The notes below the pieces were generated by a model. That model had not been told where the DNA came from. It did not search any database and was given only the letters and a program-made list of their open reading frames with translations. This document shows, piece by piece, positions 6,940 through 13,431 of a stretch of DNA of 13,431 nucleotides. The stretch covers positions 1-13,431 of the forward strand of contig NZQU01000061.1 of the NCBI GenBank assembly GCA_002696025.1. Reading direction: 5' to 3'. Both the position numbers and the translations under genes were made by a program. The stretch's first letter is position 1; every line of letters begins with the position of its first letter. The stretch comes from Crocinitomicaceae bacterium. GTDB taxonomy: Bacteria > Bacteroidota > Bacteroidia > Flavobacteriales_D > Crocinitomicaceae.

Positions 6940-7569
6940 TTATGATAAGATATGTTTAAGCTCGTTTAAGATTAAAGCAGTTGCTCCCCAAATTATTTTG
7001 CCAGCTATATTAAAACATGGTACTCCTTTAATGATCACTTTACCATTCTCTTTGTAATCAAATCGATCAATATTTTTTGGGTTTAAGATACTTTCGATTT
7101 CAATGCTAAAATAATGTTCGACTTCATCTTTACATTGAACTATTTTAGGATGATTTTCATGAAAAAAAACAAATGGGCTCACATCAAAATTTGATACGGG
7201 AATATAAACGGGCGTTAGCTCTCCAATTAAAGTTCCATTTTCAATTCCTAATTCCTCTTTACTTTCTCTTTTTGCAGTTTCTAATAGGTTGACATCTGTT
7301 TTGTCTTTTTTACCTCCAGGAAATGCTATTTGTCCTTTATGAGTTGGGAGTTTGTTAGTCCGTTGAATTAAAATAGTAGAAAGTTTATTTTTAGAATTGA
7401 GAAATAAATGAATTCCAACAGCAGATAATCTAGGATTTTTATTTCTTTTTTTAGCCTCAATTGAAGAAATCCTATAAGGTGCCATTTGTAAGTGAGCCTT
7501 TTCTCCAGGTAATTGATTTTTTAAAATGGAAGATTTTAATTTATTTATAATCTCTAAATGATTCTTCAT
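6940..7569 (-). CDS. NUDIX hydrolase, CoA pyrophosphatase (NudL-like)
   Basis: Predicted to cleave coenzyme A or acyl-CoA into 3',5'-ADP and (acyl-)phosphopantetheine. The 209-residue protein contains the UPF0035 signature of this subgroup: LIQR (67-70), THKGQIAFPGG (76-86) and then the Nudix helix RESKEELGI (101-109), with Arg101, Glu102, Glu105 and Glu106 as catalytic or metal ligands. The early glutamate of the general Nudix box is missing, as I recall it also is in E. coli NudL, whose GG...TD...REAEEEV spacing is the same. The C-terminal part (VPCFNIAGKIIWGATALIL, 183-201) fits the family. It starts at an ATG seven bases beyond the VOC stop (6-bp gap) and is last in the three-gene cluster. 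Family is firm; CoA as substrate is inferred. Confidence 0.88.
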   Translation of the reverse strand: MKNHLEIINKLKSSILKNQLPGEKAHLQMAPYRISSIEAKKRNKNPRLSAVGIHLFLNSKNKLSTILIQRTNKLPTHKGQIAFPGGKKDKTDVNLLETAKRESKEELGIENGTLIGELTPVYIPVSNFDVSPFVFFHENHPKIVQCKDEVEHYFSIEIESILNPKNIDRFDYKENGKVIIKGVPCFNIAGKIIWGATALILNELKHILS

Positions 7570-7575
7570 AAAGAT

Positions 7576-8640
7576 TTATTTCACTCTATTTAATCCCATT
7601 GCTTTTAAAATAAATCTCGGTAAATTTTTACCTACTTTTCTTTTTTTAAGGTTGATGTACCATCCGATTTTTTTAATTACAGGGACTTTATGAGTTTCAA
7701 CAAATTCAATTAATGTGCCGTCTGGATCTTCAATGTATGAAAATCTTCCGGCAGCTTCACCCATATCAAATGAATTGTCGCTATCTACTGTAAATGGATA
7801 TCCTTTTGCTTCACATTCATTTTTTAAAAGGTCCATTCCCTGAATGTCAAAACATAAATGAATAAATCCCCAGTCACCCCAATAACGGTCCATAAATATT
7901 TTTTTGCAATCTGTTCTATCCATTGATTGGATCAATTCAATTTCAGATGCACCTAAAAGTTCGGAGAAGGGGCCTGTTCTTTTATTTGTATGGCTTAATT
8001 TAACTCTTCTGTATTTACCTATGTAACCTGGTAAGCAATTCAAGTCTTCAAATTCATCAGTGACATCATAGTCAATTTTATCATATTCTAAAAGGTCTTG
8101 ATAAAATTTCAATGAATTGTTAATATCGCTAACACCAATAATAATTCCACTTGGCCCACCACAATGTGATGGATGCTTTGTATTTGAAAACCAATCATCA
8201 CTTTCTACAATTTGAAAAATATTTCCGTTTGGGTCTTTAATGAAAAAACTAAGTGAACCATTAGGGGATTTATGTGGTTTATTTAGAGATTTTAATCCAA
8301 TTTTATTAAAATAATCAAATGTTTTAATTACATCTTTCGATTTAATTTTTGCAGCGTATAAGCCATAGTCTCCTGGTTGAATTTCAAAGTTTGCTTTTAA
8401 TGTGTCTCTGCTTGTGTATTGCCATATTTCAAAGCCACCACCACCTTCCATGCTCAAGGCTAAAGTTGCGGTTCTTGATTGCACTTTATTTCCTGTGTAA
8501 TCAATCATCAAAGGAGCTTCAGCAGCTTCTTCAAATATTTTAATGTCGATTCCAAATGCTTTTCGATACCATTTCCATATATTTTGAACATTTGGTACGC
8601 CAATACCAATTTGTTGAATACCGCAAATGTTTTTTTTCAT
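7576..8640 (-). CDS. two-domain VOC (glyoxalase/dioxygenase superfamily) protein
   Basis: A 354-residue cytoplasmic protein with two vicinal-oxygen-chelate domains. Domain 1 covers about residues 6-147: IQQIGIGVPNVQNIWKWY, then GGGFEIWQY, then SFFIKDPNGNIFQIVE. Domain 2 covers about 163-316: SGIIIGVSDINNSLKFYQ, then EIELIQ, then FIHLCFDI, then YIEDPDGTLIEFVE. A basic tail follows (about 330-354). Candidate metal ligands in domain 2 are Glu235, His261 and Glu312. The usual first-strand His is absent from both domains (Gln10 and Ile166/Ile167), and domain 1 has Gln143 at the last ligand site, so domain 1 may be structural. The family includes lyases, dioxygenases and epimerases, and no substrate can be chosen. 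It lies 17 bp downstream of the patatin gene and 6 bp upstream of the NudL-like gene. Confidence 0.87.
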   Translation of the reverse strand: MKKNICGIQQIGIGVPNVQNIWKWYRKAFGIDIKIFEEAAEAPLMIDYTGNKVQSRTATLALSMEGGGGFEIWQYTSRDTLKANFEIQPGDYGLYAAKIKSKDVIKTFDYFNKIGLKSLNKPHKSPNGSLSFFIKDPNGNIFQIVESDDWFSNTKHPSHCGGPSGIIIGVSDINNSLKFYQDLLEYDKIDYDVTDEFEDLNCLPGYIGKYRRVKLSHTNKRTGPFSELLGASEIELIQSMDRTDCKKIFMDRYWGDWGFIHLCFDIQGMDLLKNECEAKGYPFTVDSDNSFDMGEAAGRFSYIEDPDGTLIEFVETHKVPVIKKIGWYINLKKRKVGKNLPRFILKAMGLNRVK

Positions 8641-8657
8641 AGCTTATATTTTAATTA

Positions 8658-10967
8658 TTACCTAATTGCTCTTTCGTTAAATAAGACATAGCCATAGCTG
8701 AATTGAAAAGCAAATTGATTTTCTTGTTGAGGAAACCAGTTAAGAGTTGCTCTGATAGGTCCAATTCGGCTATGATAAACAAGAGATGATGATGAAAGCC
8801 AAGAGCTACCCTTAAATTGTTCAGTATATTGTATGCTTCCGTCTTCATTTTTTGCGAGTAATATAAAAGGCTGGTAAAAATAAGCATCTAATCTTAATTC
8901 TAAATTTTTGACAATCGAATAAACTATATTAATACCTCCTCCAATATGTTGAGGTGAACGATATTCAGGCAAGAAATAGGTTTCAATATCAGGTAGTATT
9001 GAAAATGAAGGTAAGGCTAATAAACTAGCTGTATAATTTGAAAACAAAGATTGAGAATTGATAGTGCTCATTGCATGAACACCCATTTGTATTTTTTTAC
9101 TTTCATAAATGAATGATTGTATATGGGCGTTAAAACTAAGCCATTCATGTTGTTTTATGAGAGAGTCTTTAAATGGAGAGGTTGAACCAGGAATTGTTAA
9201 CTCCTGACCTGATACATATCTTAATTTGGCATGAAATAAGTTTCCTGAATTTGCAAATTGTTTTCTGTTAAGTGTATTATATGTAAAGTCCCAACTTACA
9301 CTTCCACCAATGAAATTGGTGTTGTCTGTTGTATCAACATTTGTGAACTTATCACTTTGAAAATAATTGTCTTCTAAGTCAAAAGATCTGATGTCAAAAA
9401 TTGATTTAGAATTGTTGCCAATTGGGTGGGATAAGTTAACACCAAAATACAATTCATTTTGGACAAGAAAAGAAGGCTGAACATCTTCAAAAAAAGTAGC
9501 AAAACTTCTAAAATAATCCCATCGATTTAAAACAAAATAACTTTTAATTGAAAATGGAATTTTAAATGGAATTTCTGCTTTATAAGACAGCTTTAAAGAA
9601 CCATAAAATTTACCAAAATATGACTGTGCTTGAATAGTTGAAGCAATTTTTTTCACATGTCTAAATTGAAAGCCTAAATACCCTGTATTTATTGGTCTAG
9701 AAGAGAAATGGCCTCCGATATCTAGTTGAAAATCTTTTGATTTTTGTGAATATACATCTAGATTAAAAGAAGAGTCATTATTTAATGATAATGAGGGGAA
9801 TAAAAAATCAATATGTTCTGACGCATAAAGTCGAAAGTATTTTTTAAATAATTCATCCTCATTAATTACTTGTTTGTGATTGTTTTTAATAAAAGAATTT
9901 TTCACAAAATCGACTGAGTTTTTTTTGTAAAAATCATGCGAAATGGAACTGATTTTTATAGGTATATTTTTTTTCCGAAATTGATTTCTTTGAAGTGTAA
10001 TTTGCTCCGGTTTTTTAAATTCTATAACATGTTCTTTTATGGAGTCTATTTTATCAATGGTTGATTTATATCCTGCATCAATTGCTTTTTTAACATATTT
10101 AAAATCAAATGTCCCTATGTTAATGCTTGGCTCAATTATAATACCGTCTTCACAAGGCAAATCAAAATTCGTATGACTAACCAAAAGATTTGTTACAATT
10201 CCAAATAAGTCATTTTCGTCAGGAGGAGGAGCATTTGAAGATACATTGCTTCCAATAATATAATCAGGGTTAAAATCATTATACATTATGTCAGCAGGAA
10301 AATTGTTGTAGAGGCCACCATCATAATATAATACACCATCAATTTTGATTGGATTTAAGTAAAAGGGATAAGTCATTGAAGCTCTAACTGCTTTATTTAA
10401 ATCGCCACTTTTAAAAACAATAGATTTTTTTTTTGCAACATCAGACGCGACACATCTAAATGGCACAAATAATTGGTCGAAATTTTTATTATTAACAGTA
10501 TTAACTGGACTTAAGAACTTCATTAATGAATAGTCAAGGAGTATTGGTGAAATAAAATTAAGAGGTAATGATCTTTTAAAAATACTGTCTTTGGAAAAAG
10601 ATAAGTTAATTAAACTAGAGTTTATGTCTGGTTCTCTATAATAAAACCTATGACTATTGCTTAACTCACCTATTACCTGCTCCTGATATTCTTCAGATAA
10701 AATGAAATACTCCATTTCTTGAGGCGAGTAGCCTGCAGAATATAATGCTCCAATAAATGCACCTGCTGATGTTCCTGTAATATAATCTATTGGAATATTA
10801 TGTTCTTCAAGAGCTTTAATAACACCTATGTGAGCCATTCCTGAAGCACCACCACCACTTAGAACCAAGCCGATTTTTTGCTGACTTAGAATCAAATTAT
10901 TATGAAATAATAATAAGAATAATAATATTAGTGGTGTATTTCGATTCAATATTTGTTTATTTGTCAC
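8658..10967 (-). CDS. patatin-like phospholipase with outer-membrane beta-barrel (type Vd-like)
   Basis: A 769-residue exported protein. Residues 1-28 look like a signal peptide: basic NKQILNR, then a Leu/Ile/Phe-rich core, with probable cleavage before QQKIG. The patatin domain (about 31-240) carries the oxyanion loop SGGGASGMAHIG (37-48), the GTSAGA nucleophile elbow with Ser67, and the DGG motif with Asp216, so the Ser-Asp dyad is intact. A linker and POTRA-like segment (about 300-390) precedes a beta-rich region (about 410-769) resembling an Omp85/BamA surface-antigen barrel, as in P. aeruginosa PlpD. The likely role is an A1-type phospholipase at or beyond the outer membrane. The start is GTG 10965-10967; a TTG at 10947-10949 also leaves a usable signal peptide. 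It heads a cluster with the VOC and NudL-like genes. Confidence 0.9.
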   Translation of the reverse strand: MTNKQILNRNTPLILLFLLLFHNNLILSQQKIGLVLSGGGASGMAHIGVIKALEEHNIPIDYITGTSAGAFIGALYSAGYSPQEMEYFILSEEYQEQVIGELSNSHRFYYREPDINSSLINLSFSKDSIFKRSLPLNFISPILLDYSLMKFLSPVNTVNNKNFDQLFVPFRCVASDVAKKKSIVFKSGDLNKAVRASMTYPFYLNPIKIDGVLYYDGGLYNNFPADIMYNDFNPDYIIGSNVSSNAPPPDENDLFGIVTNLLVSHTNFDLPCEDGIIIEPSINIGTFDFKYVKKAIDAGYKSTIDKIDSIKEHVIEFKKPEQITLQRNQFRKKNIPIKISSISHDFYKKNSVDFVKNSFIKNNHKQVINEDELFKKYFRLYASEHIDFLFPSLSLNNDSSFNLDVYSQKSKDFQLDIGGHFSSRPINTGYLGFQFRHVKKIASTIQAQSYFGKFYGSLKLSYKAEIPFKIPFSIKSYFVLNRWDYFRSFATFFEDVQPSFLVQNELYFGVNLSHPIGNNSKSIFDIRSFDLEDNYFQSDKFTNVDTTDNTNFIGGSVSWDFTYNTLNRKQFANSGNLFHAKLRYVSGQELTIPGSTSPFKDSLIKQHEWLSFNAHIQSFIYESKKIQMGVHAMSTINSQSLFSNYTASLLALPSFSILPDIETYFLPEYRSPQHIGGGINIVYSIVKNLELRLDAYFYQPFILLAKNEDGSIQYTEQFKGSSWLSSSSLVYHSRIGPIRATLNWFPQQENQFAFQFSYGYVLFNERAIR

Positions 10968-10974
10968 AAATTTA
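10967..10974 (-). promoter_or_regulatory. candidate -7 box overlapping the patatin GTG start
   Basis: The minus strand reads TAAATTTG here, matching TAnnTTTG, with its last G being the first base of the proposed GTG start. If it is real, transcription would begin inside the annotated N-terminus and translation would more likely start at TTG 10947-10949. No -33 TTG is visible. The motif is short and could be chance. Confidence 0.25.
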
Positions 10975-11019
10975 ATAATTGCTTTAAGCTTTTATAAGCT
11001 AATTCGTATATAATTTATT

Positions 11020-12171
11020 ATGAAAATAAAAGAAAAAGATTTTGTAATTACTCTGAAAACATTTTATGGTTTTGAGGAGGTACTCTCTGATGAATTAAAA
11101 GAATTGAATTATAATGGAATTAAGATTTTAAATCGTGCTGTTCAGATAAGAGGAAATTGGGATGATGTGTATTTTTTAAATCTTCATATCCGTTGTGCTA
11201 TTTCGATATTAGTAGAGCTTTCATCTTTTAGGATCAACTCTGAACGTGATTTATATAACAAAGCAAAAAAATTAAATTGGGACGAACTGTTTACTTATAA
11301 AAGGTCGATAGCAGTTAAAGGTGCTGTTTTTTCTGATATTTTTAAAAGTACTCAATATCCAATGTTGCTTGTAAAAGATGCAATAGTTGATGTTTTTAGA
11401 GATAAATACGGCCAAAGACCAGACGTTTCTGTTTCAAAACCTGAAATATTAATTGATTTATACATTAGAAATAATCAAGTTGTATTGTCCTTAAATACAA
11501 GTGGTGCTCCACTTTTTCAAAGAGGTTATAGAACAGAAGCTGGTTTGGCCCCTTTAAACGAAGTGGTTGCTGCATGTTTACTCAGAATGTCTGGTTGGGA
11601 CAGAAAAACACCATTTTTAGATCCATTTTGTGGTTCAGGAACGCTATTGGTGGAAGCAGCTCTTCTAGCCTCAGGAATCCCTTCAAATATTGAAAGACAC
11701 TATTATGCATTTAAAAACTTATTAAACTATGACCAAGATTTATGGATGTCTATATATGAAAAGGTGAATAGAAATGTATCTAAATTACCATGCGAAATTA
11801 TAGGCATTGATATCAGTGACTCTATGATTATTAAAACAAGAAGAAATTTAAGAACCTTTCCATTTGCTAGAGATGTTAAAACAAATATCAATTCTTTTGA
11901 TTCAATTTCTAATTCAGAAACACCTTACTTTGTTTTAACCAATCCACCATATGGAGAAAGAATGGGGGAGGAAGTAGAAGAATTATATGCTGAAATTGGA
12001 ACCTGGTTAAAAAATAAAATGACAGGAACTAATTTTTGGATGATCTCATCAAATATGAATGCACTTAAATGTATCGCATTAAAACATTCAAAAAAAGTTA
12101 AGGTTTTTAATGGTAATATTGAATGTAGTTTTCGCCAGTACGAAATGTATAGTGGCTCTAAAAAGAAGTAG
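11020..12171 (+). CDS. THUMP-domain class I SAM-dependent RNA methyltransferase (RlmL N-terminal-domain type)
   Basis: A 383-residue RNA guanine-N2 methyltransferase, homologous to the YcbY/RlmL N-terminal half and to YpsC, which act on 23S rRNA (G2445 in E. coli). The N-terminal ferredoxin-like and THUMP regions (about 8-160) include the family's TFYGFEEVLSDEL (14-26). The link FQRGYRTEAGLAPLNEVVAA (166-185) is highly typical. The Rossmann methyltransferase has the SAM loop DPFCGSGTLLVEAAL (201-215), an acidic GIDIS (262-266) and the catalytic TNPPYGERM (307-315), an N-P-P-Y motif for base methylation. All key residues look intact. ATG 11020 is the start, 52 bp from the divergent patatin gene. 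The TAG stop is two bases from the TAA of the converging gene, with no visible terminator. The rRNA site is inferred from homology. Confidence 0.93.
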   Translation: MKIKEKDFVITLKTFYGFEEVLSDELKELNYNGIKILNRAVQIRGNWDDVYFLNLHIRCAISILVELSSFRINSERDLYNKAKKLNWDELFTYKRSIAVKGAVFSDIFKSTQYPMLLVKDAIVDVFRDKYGQRPDVSVSKPEILIDLYIRNNQVVLSLNTSGAPLFQRGYRTEAGLAPLNEVVAACLLRMSGWDRKTPFLDPFCGSGTLLVEAALLASGIPSNIERHYYAFKNLLNYDQDLWMSIYEKVNRNVSKLPCEIIGIDISDSMIIKTRRNLRTFPFARDVKTNINSFDSISNSETPYFVLTNPPYGERMGEEVEELYAEIGTWLKNKMTGTNFWMISSNMNALKCIALKHSKKVKVFNGNIECSFRQYEMYSGSKKK

Positions 12172-12173
12172 TA

Positions 12174-13431
12174 TTACATTCTTGTAATGGTACCTCTATA
12201 TTCTTTAGGTTCACCAGCAGCTGGATTTATCAGAACTACTTTCCAGATGAAAACACTGTTTTTATTTACCATTTGCCCTGTTCTTGTATCAACACCATCC
12301 CAAGGAGTTGAACTATCTGATGTTTGATAAACCACTCCACCTTTTTTATCAAGTATGATCATTTGGAATGATACATCTCTTTGAGTTAATGCATATGGAA
12401 TAAATCTGTTTTTTCGTGAATCAGATGAATTAGGAGCAAATGCATTTGGAGCCAATAAGTTATAATCTGATTCAACATAAAATGTTTTAGTTTCCTTAAC
12501 TTCACATCCAAATAAGTCGTTAGCCTCTAATGATATATCATAAGATCCTTTTCTGAAGAAAGTAGCCATAATTTTTCTACCTCCAGTTGTTCCAGAAAGT
12601 CCTGAAATACTCCACTTTTTGGATTGTAATCCACTAATTGCCTCTGCTGTCATTGTTGGCAGTCCATTTACATATTTCAACTCATGGTCCATTTCAAAAG
12701 CATTAGAGATTGTTTTTGAAACTTCAAATTCAACGATTTCTTCAAACTGACCGTTAATCTTTACACCAATTTGATGGATTCCATCAAATTTAGGTTCAAA
12801 TGATAAGCTTTTGTTAGACGCAATTTCCCATTCTGAATTTTTGTTATCTCTAACATAAATACTGATTGAGTTTGTGTTTTCTATTTTCTGTGTATTCCCA
12901 AGACACATATCAGAAATGTTATTGATTTCATACTTCTCATGATCAGAATTGTGGACAATAGGTGTATTATCAGGGCCCTCTACTTCTTTGGTTGGTGAAG
13001 GTATTTCTGCAATGCCTGATTCTTGAATTTCATTTATGTTTTGTTCAGGAAGCTTTACTTCTTCAATGGTGTTTTTAATGTCTGGTCCTTTGGTATTTTT
13101 AGTGTCTGGTCCTGAAGCAGGAGTGTTATCTGGCCCTGGAGTAACAATAAATTCATCTGGTCCTGGAGTATTACTATTGTCTACTTCTGTAACTTTAATT
13201 ACTTTTTCATCTACTTGATCATTATCCATTGACTTAACAACAAAATAGGACCCAACAACCACAGCTGTGGTTGTTGAACCTATGAGGATTAGTTTAGATA
13301 ATGATGATAATCCGTTTATACCTTGAGCTCCTTGAGTACCTTGAGCAATTTCACTGCCTTGAACAGGCATGCTGGTATCAAGACTTGCGCTCATTTGTTC
13401 CCACGCAGTTGGGTCAAAGGGTTCTTCATGC
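12174..13431 (-). CDS. membrane-anchored protein with PKD-like and gliding/CHU_C-type C-terminal domains (5' end outside window)
   Basis: The frame stays open to the right edge. Upstream of the first ATG (13392-13394) the codons read EEPFDPTAWEQ, a segment resembling the cytoplasmic N-terminus of many Bacteroidota membrane proteins, so the true start is outside. Counting from that ATG (406 residues): a short Gly/Gln-rich GTQGAQGINGL; one membrane helix at about 35-54 (LILIGSTTTAVVVGSYFVV); a charged linker with five Gly-Pro-Asp motifs (77-142); a beta-rich region (about 155-228); a PKD-like domain (about 235-308, with GSYDISLEANDLFGC); and a C-terminal block (313-406). That block has APNAFAPN, VVYQTSDSSTPWDG and EYRGTITRM, recalling the gliding-motility-associated/type B sorting domain. 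The helix without a signal peptide suggests an inner-membrane anchor with a periplasmic C-terminus. Function is unknown. Confidence 0.72.
   Translation of the reverse strand, partial: HEEPFDPTAWEQMSASLDTSMPVQGSEIAQGTQGAQGINGLSSLSKLILIGSTTTAVVVGSYFVVKSMDNDQVDEKVIKVTEVDNSNTPGPDEFIVTPGPDNTPASGPDTKNTKGPDIKNTIEEVKLPEQNINEIQESGIAEIPSPTKEVEGPDNTPIVHNSDHEKYEINNISDMCLGNTQKIENTNSISIYVRDNKNSEWEIASNKSLSFEPKFDGIHQIGVKINGQFEEIVEFEVSKTISNAFEMDHELKYVNGLPTMTAEAISGLQSKKWSISGLSGTTGGRKIMATFFRKGSYDISLEANDLFGCEVKETKTFYVESDYNLLAPNAFAPNSSDSRKNRFIPYALTQRDVSFQMIILDKKGGVVYQTSDSSTPWDGVDTRTGQMVNKNSVFIWKVVLINPAAGEPKEYRGTITRM
13080..13163 (-). repeat. degenerate 24-27-bp repeats encoding Gly-Pro-Asp linker motifs
   Basis: Within the membrane-anchored protein gene, Gly-Pro-Asp codons recur at 13155-13163, 13128-13136, 13104-13112 and 13080-13088. 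The spacing is 27, 24 and 24 bp, and the flanking residues are mainly Asn, Thr, Lys and Pro. A fifth, isolated copy lies at 12969-12977. The array forms the start of the periplasmic linker just after the membrane helix. Its multiple-of-three period would keep the frame if copies were gained or lost. Confidence 0.75.

Noticed and set aside
8651..8887. Small minus-strand open frame overlapping the end of the patatin gene
   Set aside because: It lies inside the beta-barrel coding sequence in another frame, and nothing in it resembles a known protein.
10987..11000. Inverted repeat AGCTT/AAGCT in the patatin / methyltransferase spacer
   Set aside because: Only five base pairs with a four-base loop and no T-run; easily expected by chance in AT-rich DNA.
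13036..13218. Plus-strand open frame rich in Ser-Gly-Pro repeats
   Set aside because: It is the antisense of the Gly-Pro-Asp linker of the minus-strand membrane protein; the repeats alone keep it open.
13318..13346. Triple CTTGAG repeat near the start of the right-edge gene
   Set aside because: It simply encodes the short Gly-Thr/Ala-Gln-Gly run in frame and is too short to call a repeat element.

Overview
The window reads as a low-GC (roughly 30% by eye) chromosome segment from a member of the Bacteroidota, most likely a Flavobacteriales-type organism. The clues are a LuxC-family acyl-CoA reductase tail, the dnaB / 'asparagine synthetase B'-like / tsaE / ald gene order, a patatin fused to an outer-membrane barrel, a gliding/CHU_C-like C-terminal domain, weak Shine-Dalgarno sequences, frequent TAA stops and TAnnTTTG boxes in intergenic DNA. 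It is mostly conserved core genes. I see no insertion sequence, prophage, CRISPR array, tRNA or rRNA, and no stretch over 300 bases without a gene.

Layout. (1) Bases 1-249 are the 3' end of a plus-strand LuxC-family acyl-CoA reductase, cut by the left edge. (2) Bases 232-6007 are a tight six-gene minus-strand cluster, read right to left: replicative helicase DnaB, a secreted 'asparagine synthetase B'-like protein, TsaE, an alanine dehydrogenase-family enzyme, a stand-alone HsdR-N-domain protein and an alpha/beta hydrolase. Spacing runs from a 17-bp overlap to a 29-bp gap, so one transcript is likely. (3) Bases 6008-6120 are a short divergent spacer, followed by mnmD on the plus strand. (4) Bases 6799-6939 are a convergent spacer with a strong hairpin terminator and a possible small RNA. 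(5) Bases 6940-10967 are a second minus-strand cluster: outer-membrane patatin phospholipase, two-domain VOC protein and NudL-like CoA pyrophosphatase. (6) Bases 11020-12171 are a plus-strand THUMP-domain RNA methyltransferase. (7) Bases 12174-13431 are a minus-strand, membrane-anchored protein with PKD-like and gliding-type C-terminal domains. Its reading frame stays open to the right edge, so its true start lies outside.

Functionally, DnaB, TsaE (tRNA t6A37), MnmD (tRNA U34) and the THUMP methyltransferase (probably 23S rRNA) serve replication and translation. The patatin, NudL-like and VOC genes form a small cluster that could act on lipids or CoA, but a shared pathway is only inferred. 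The least understood items are the secreted 'asparagine synthetase B'-like protein, the right-edge membrane protein, the possible small RNA at 6838-6924, and an alanine dehydrogenase homologue in which glutamine appears to replace the catalytic histidine. I found no clear new multi-gene system.
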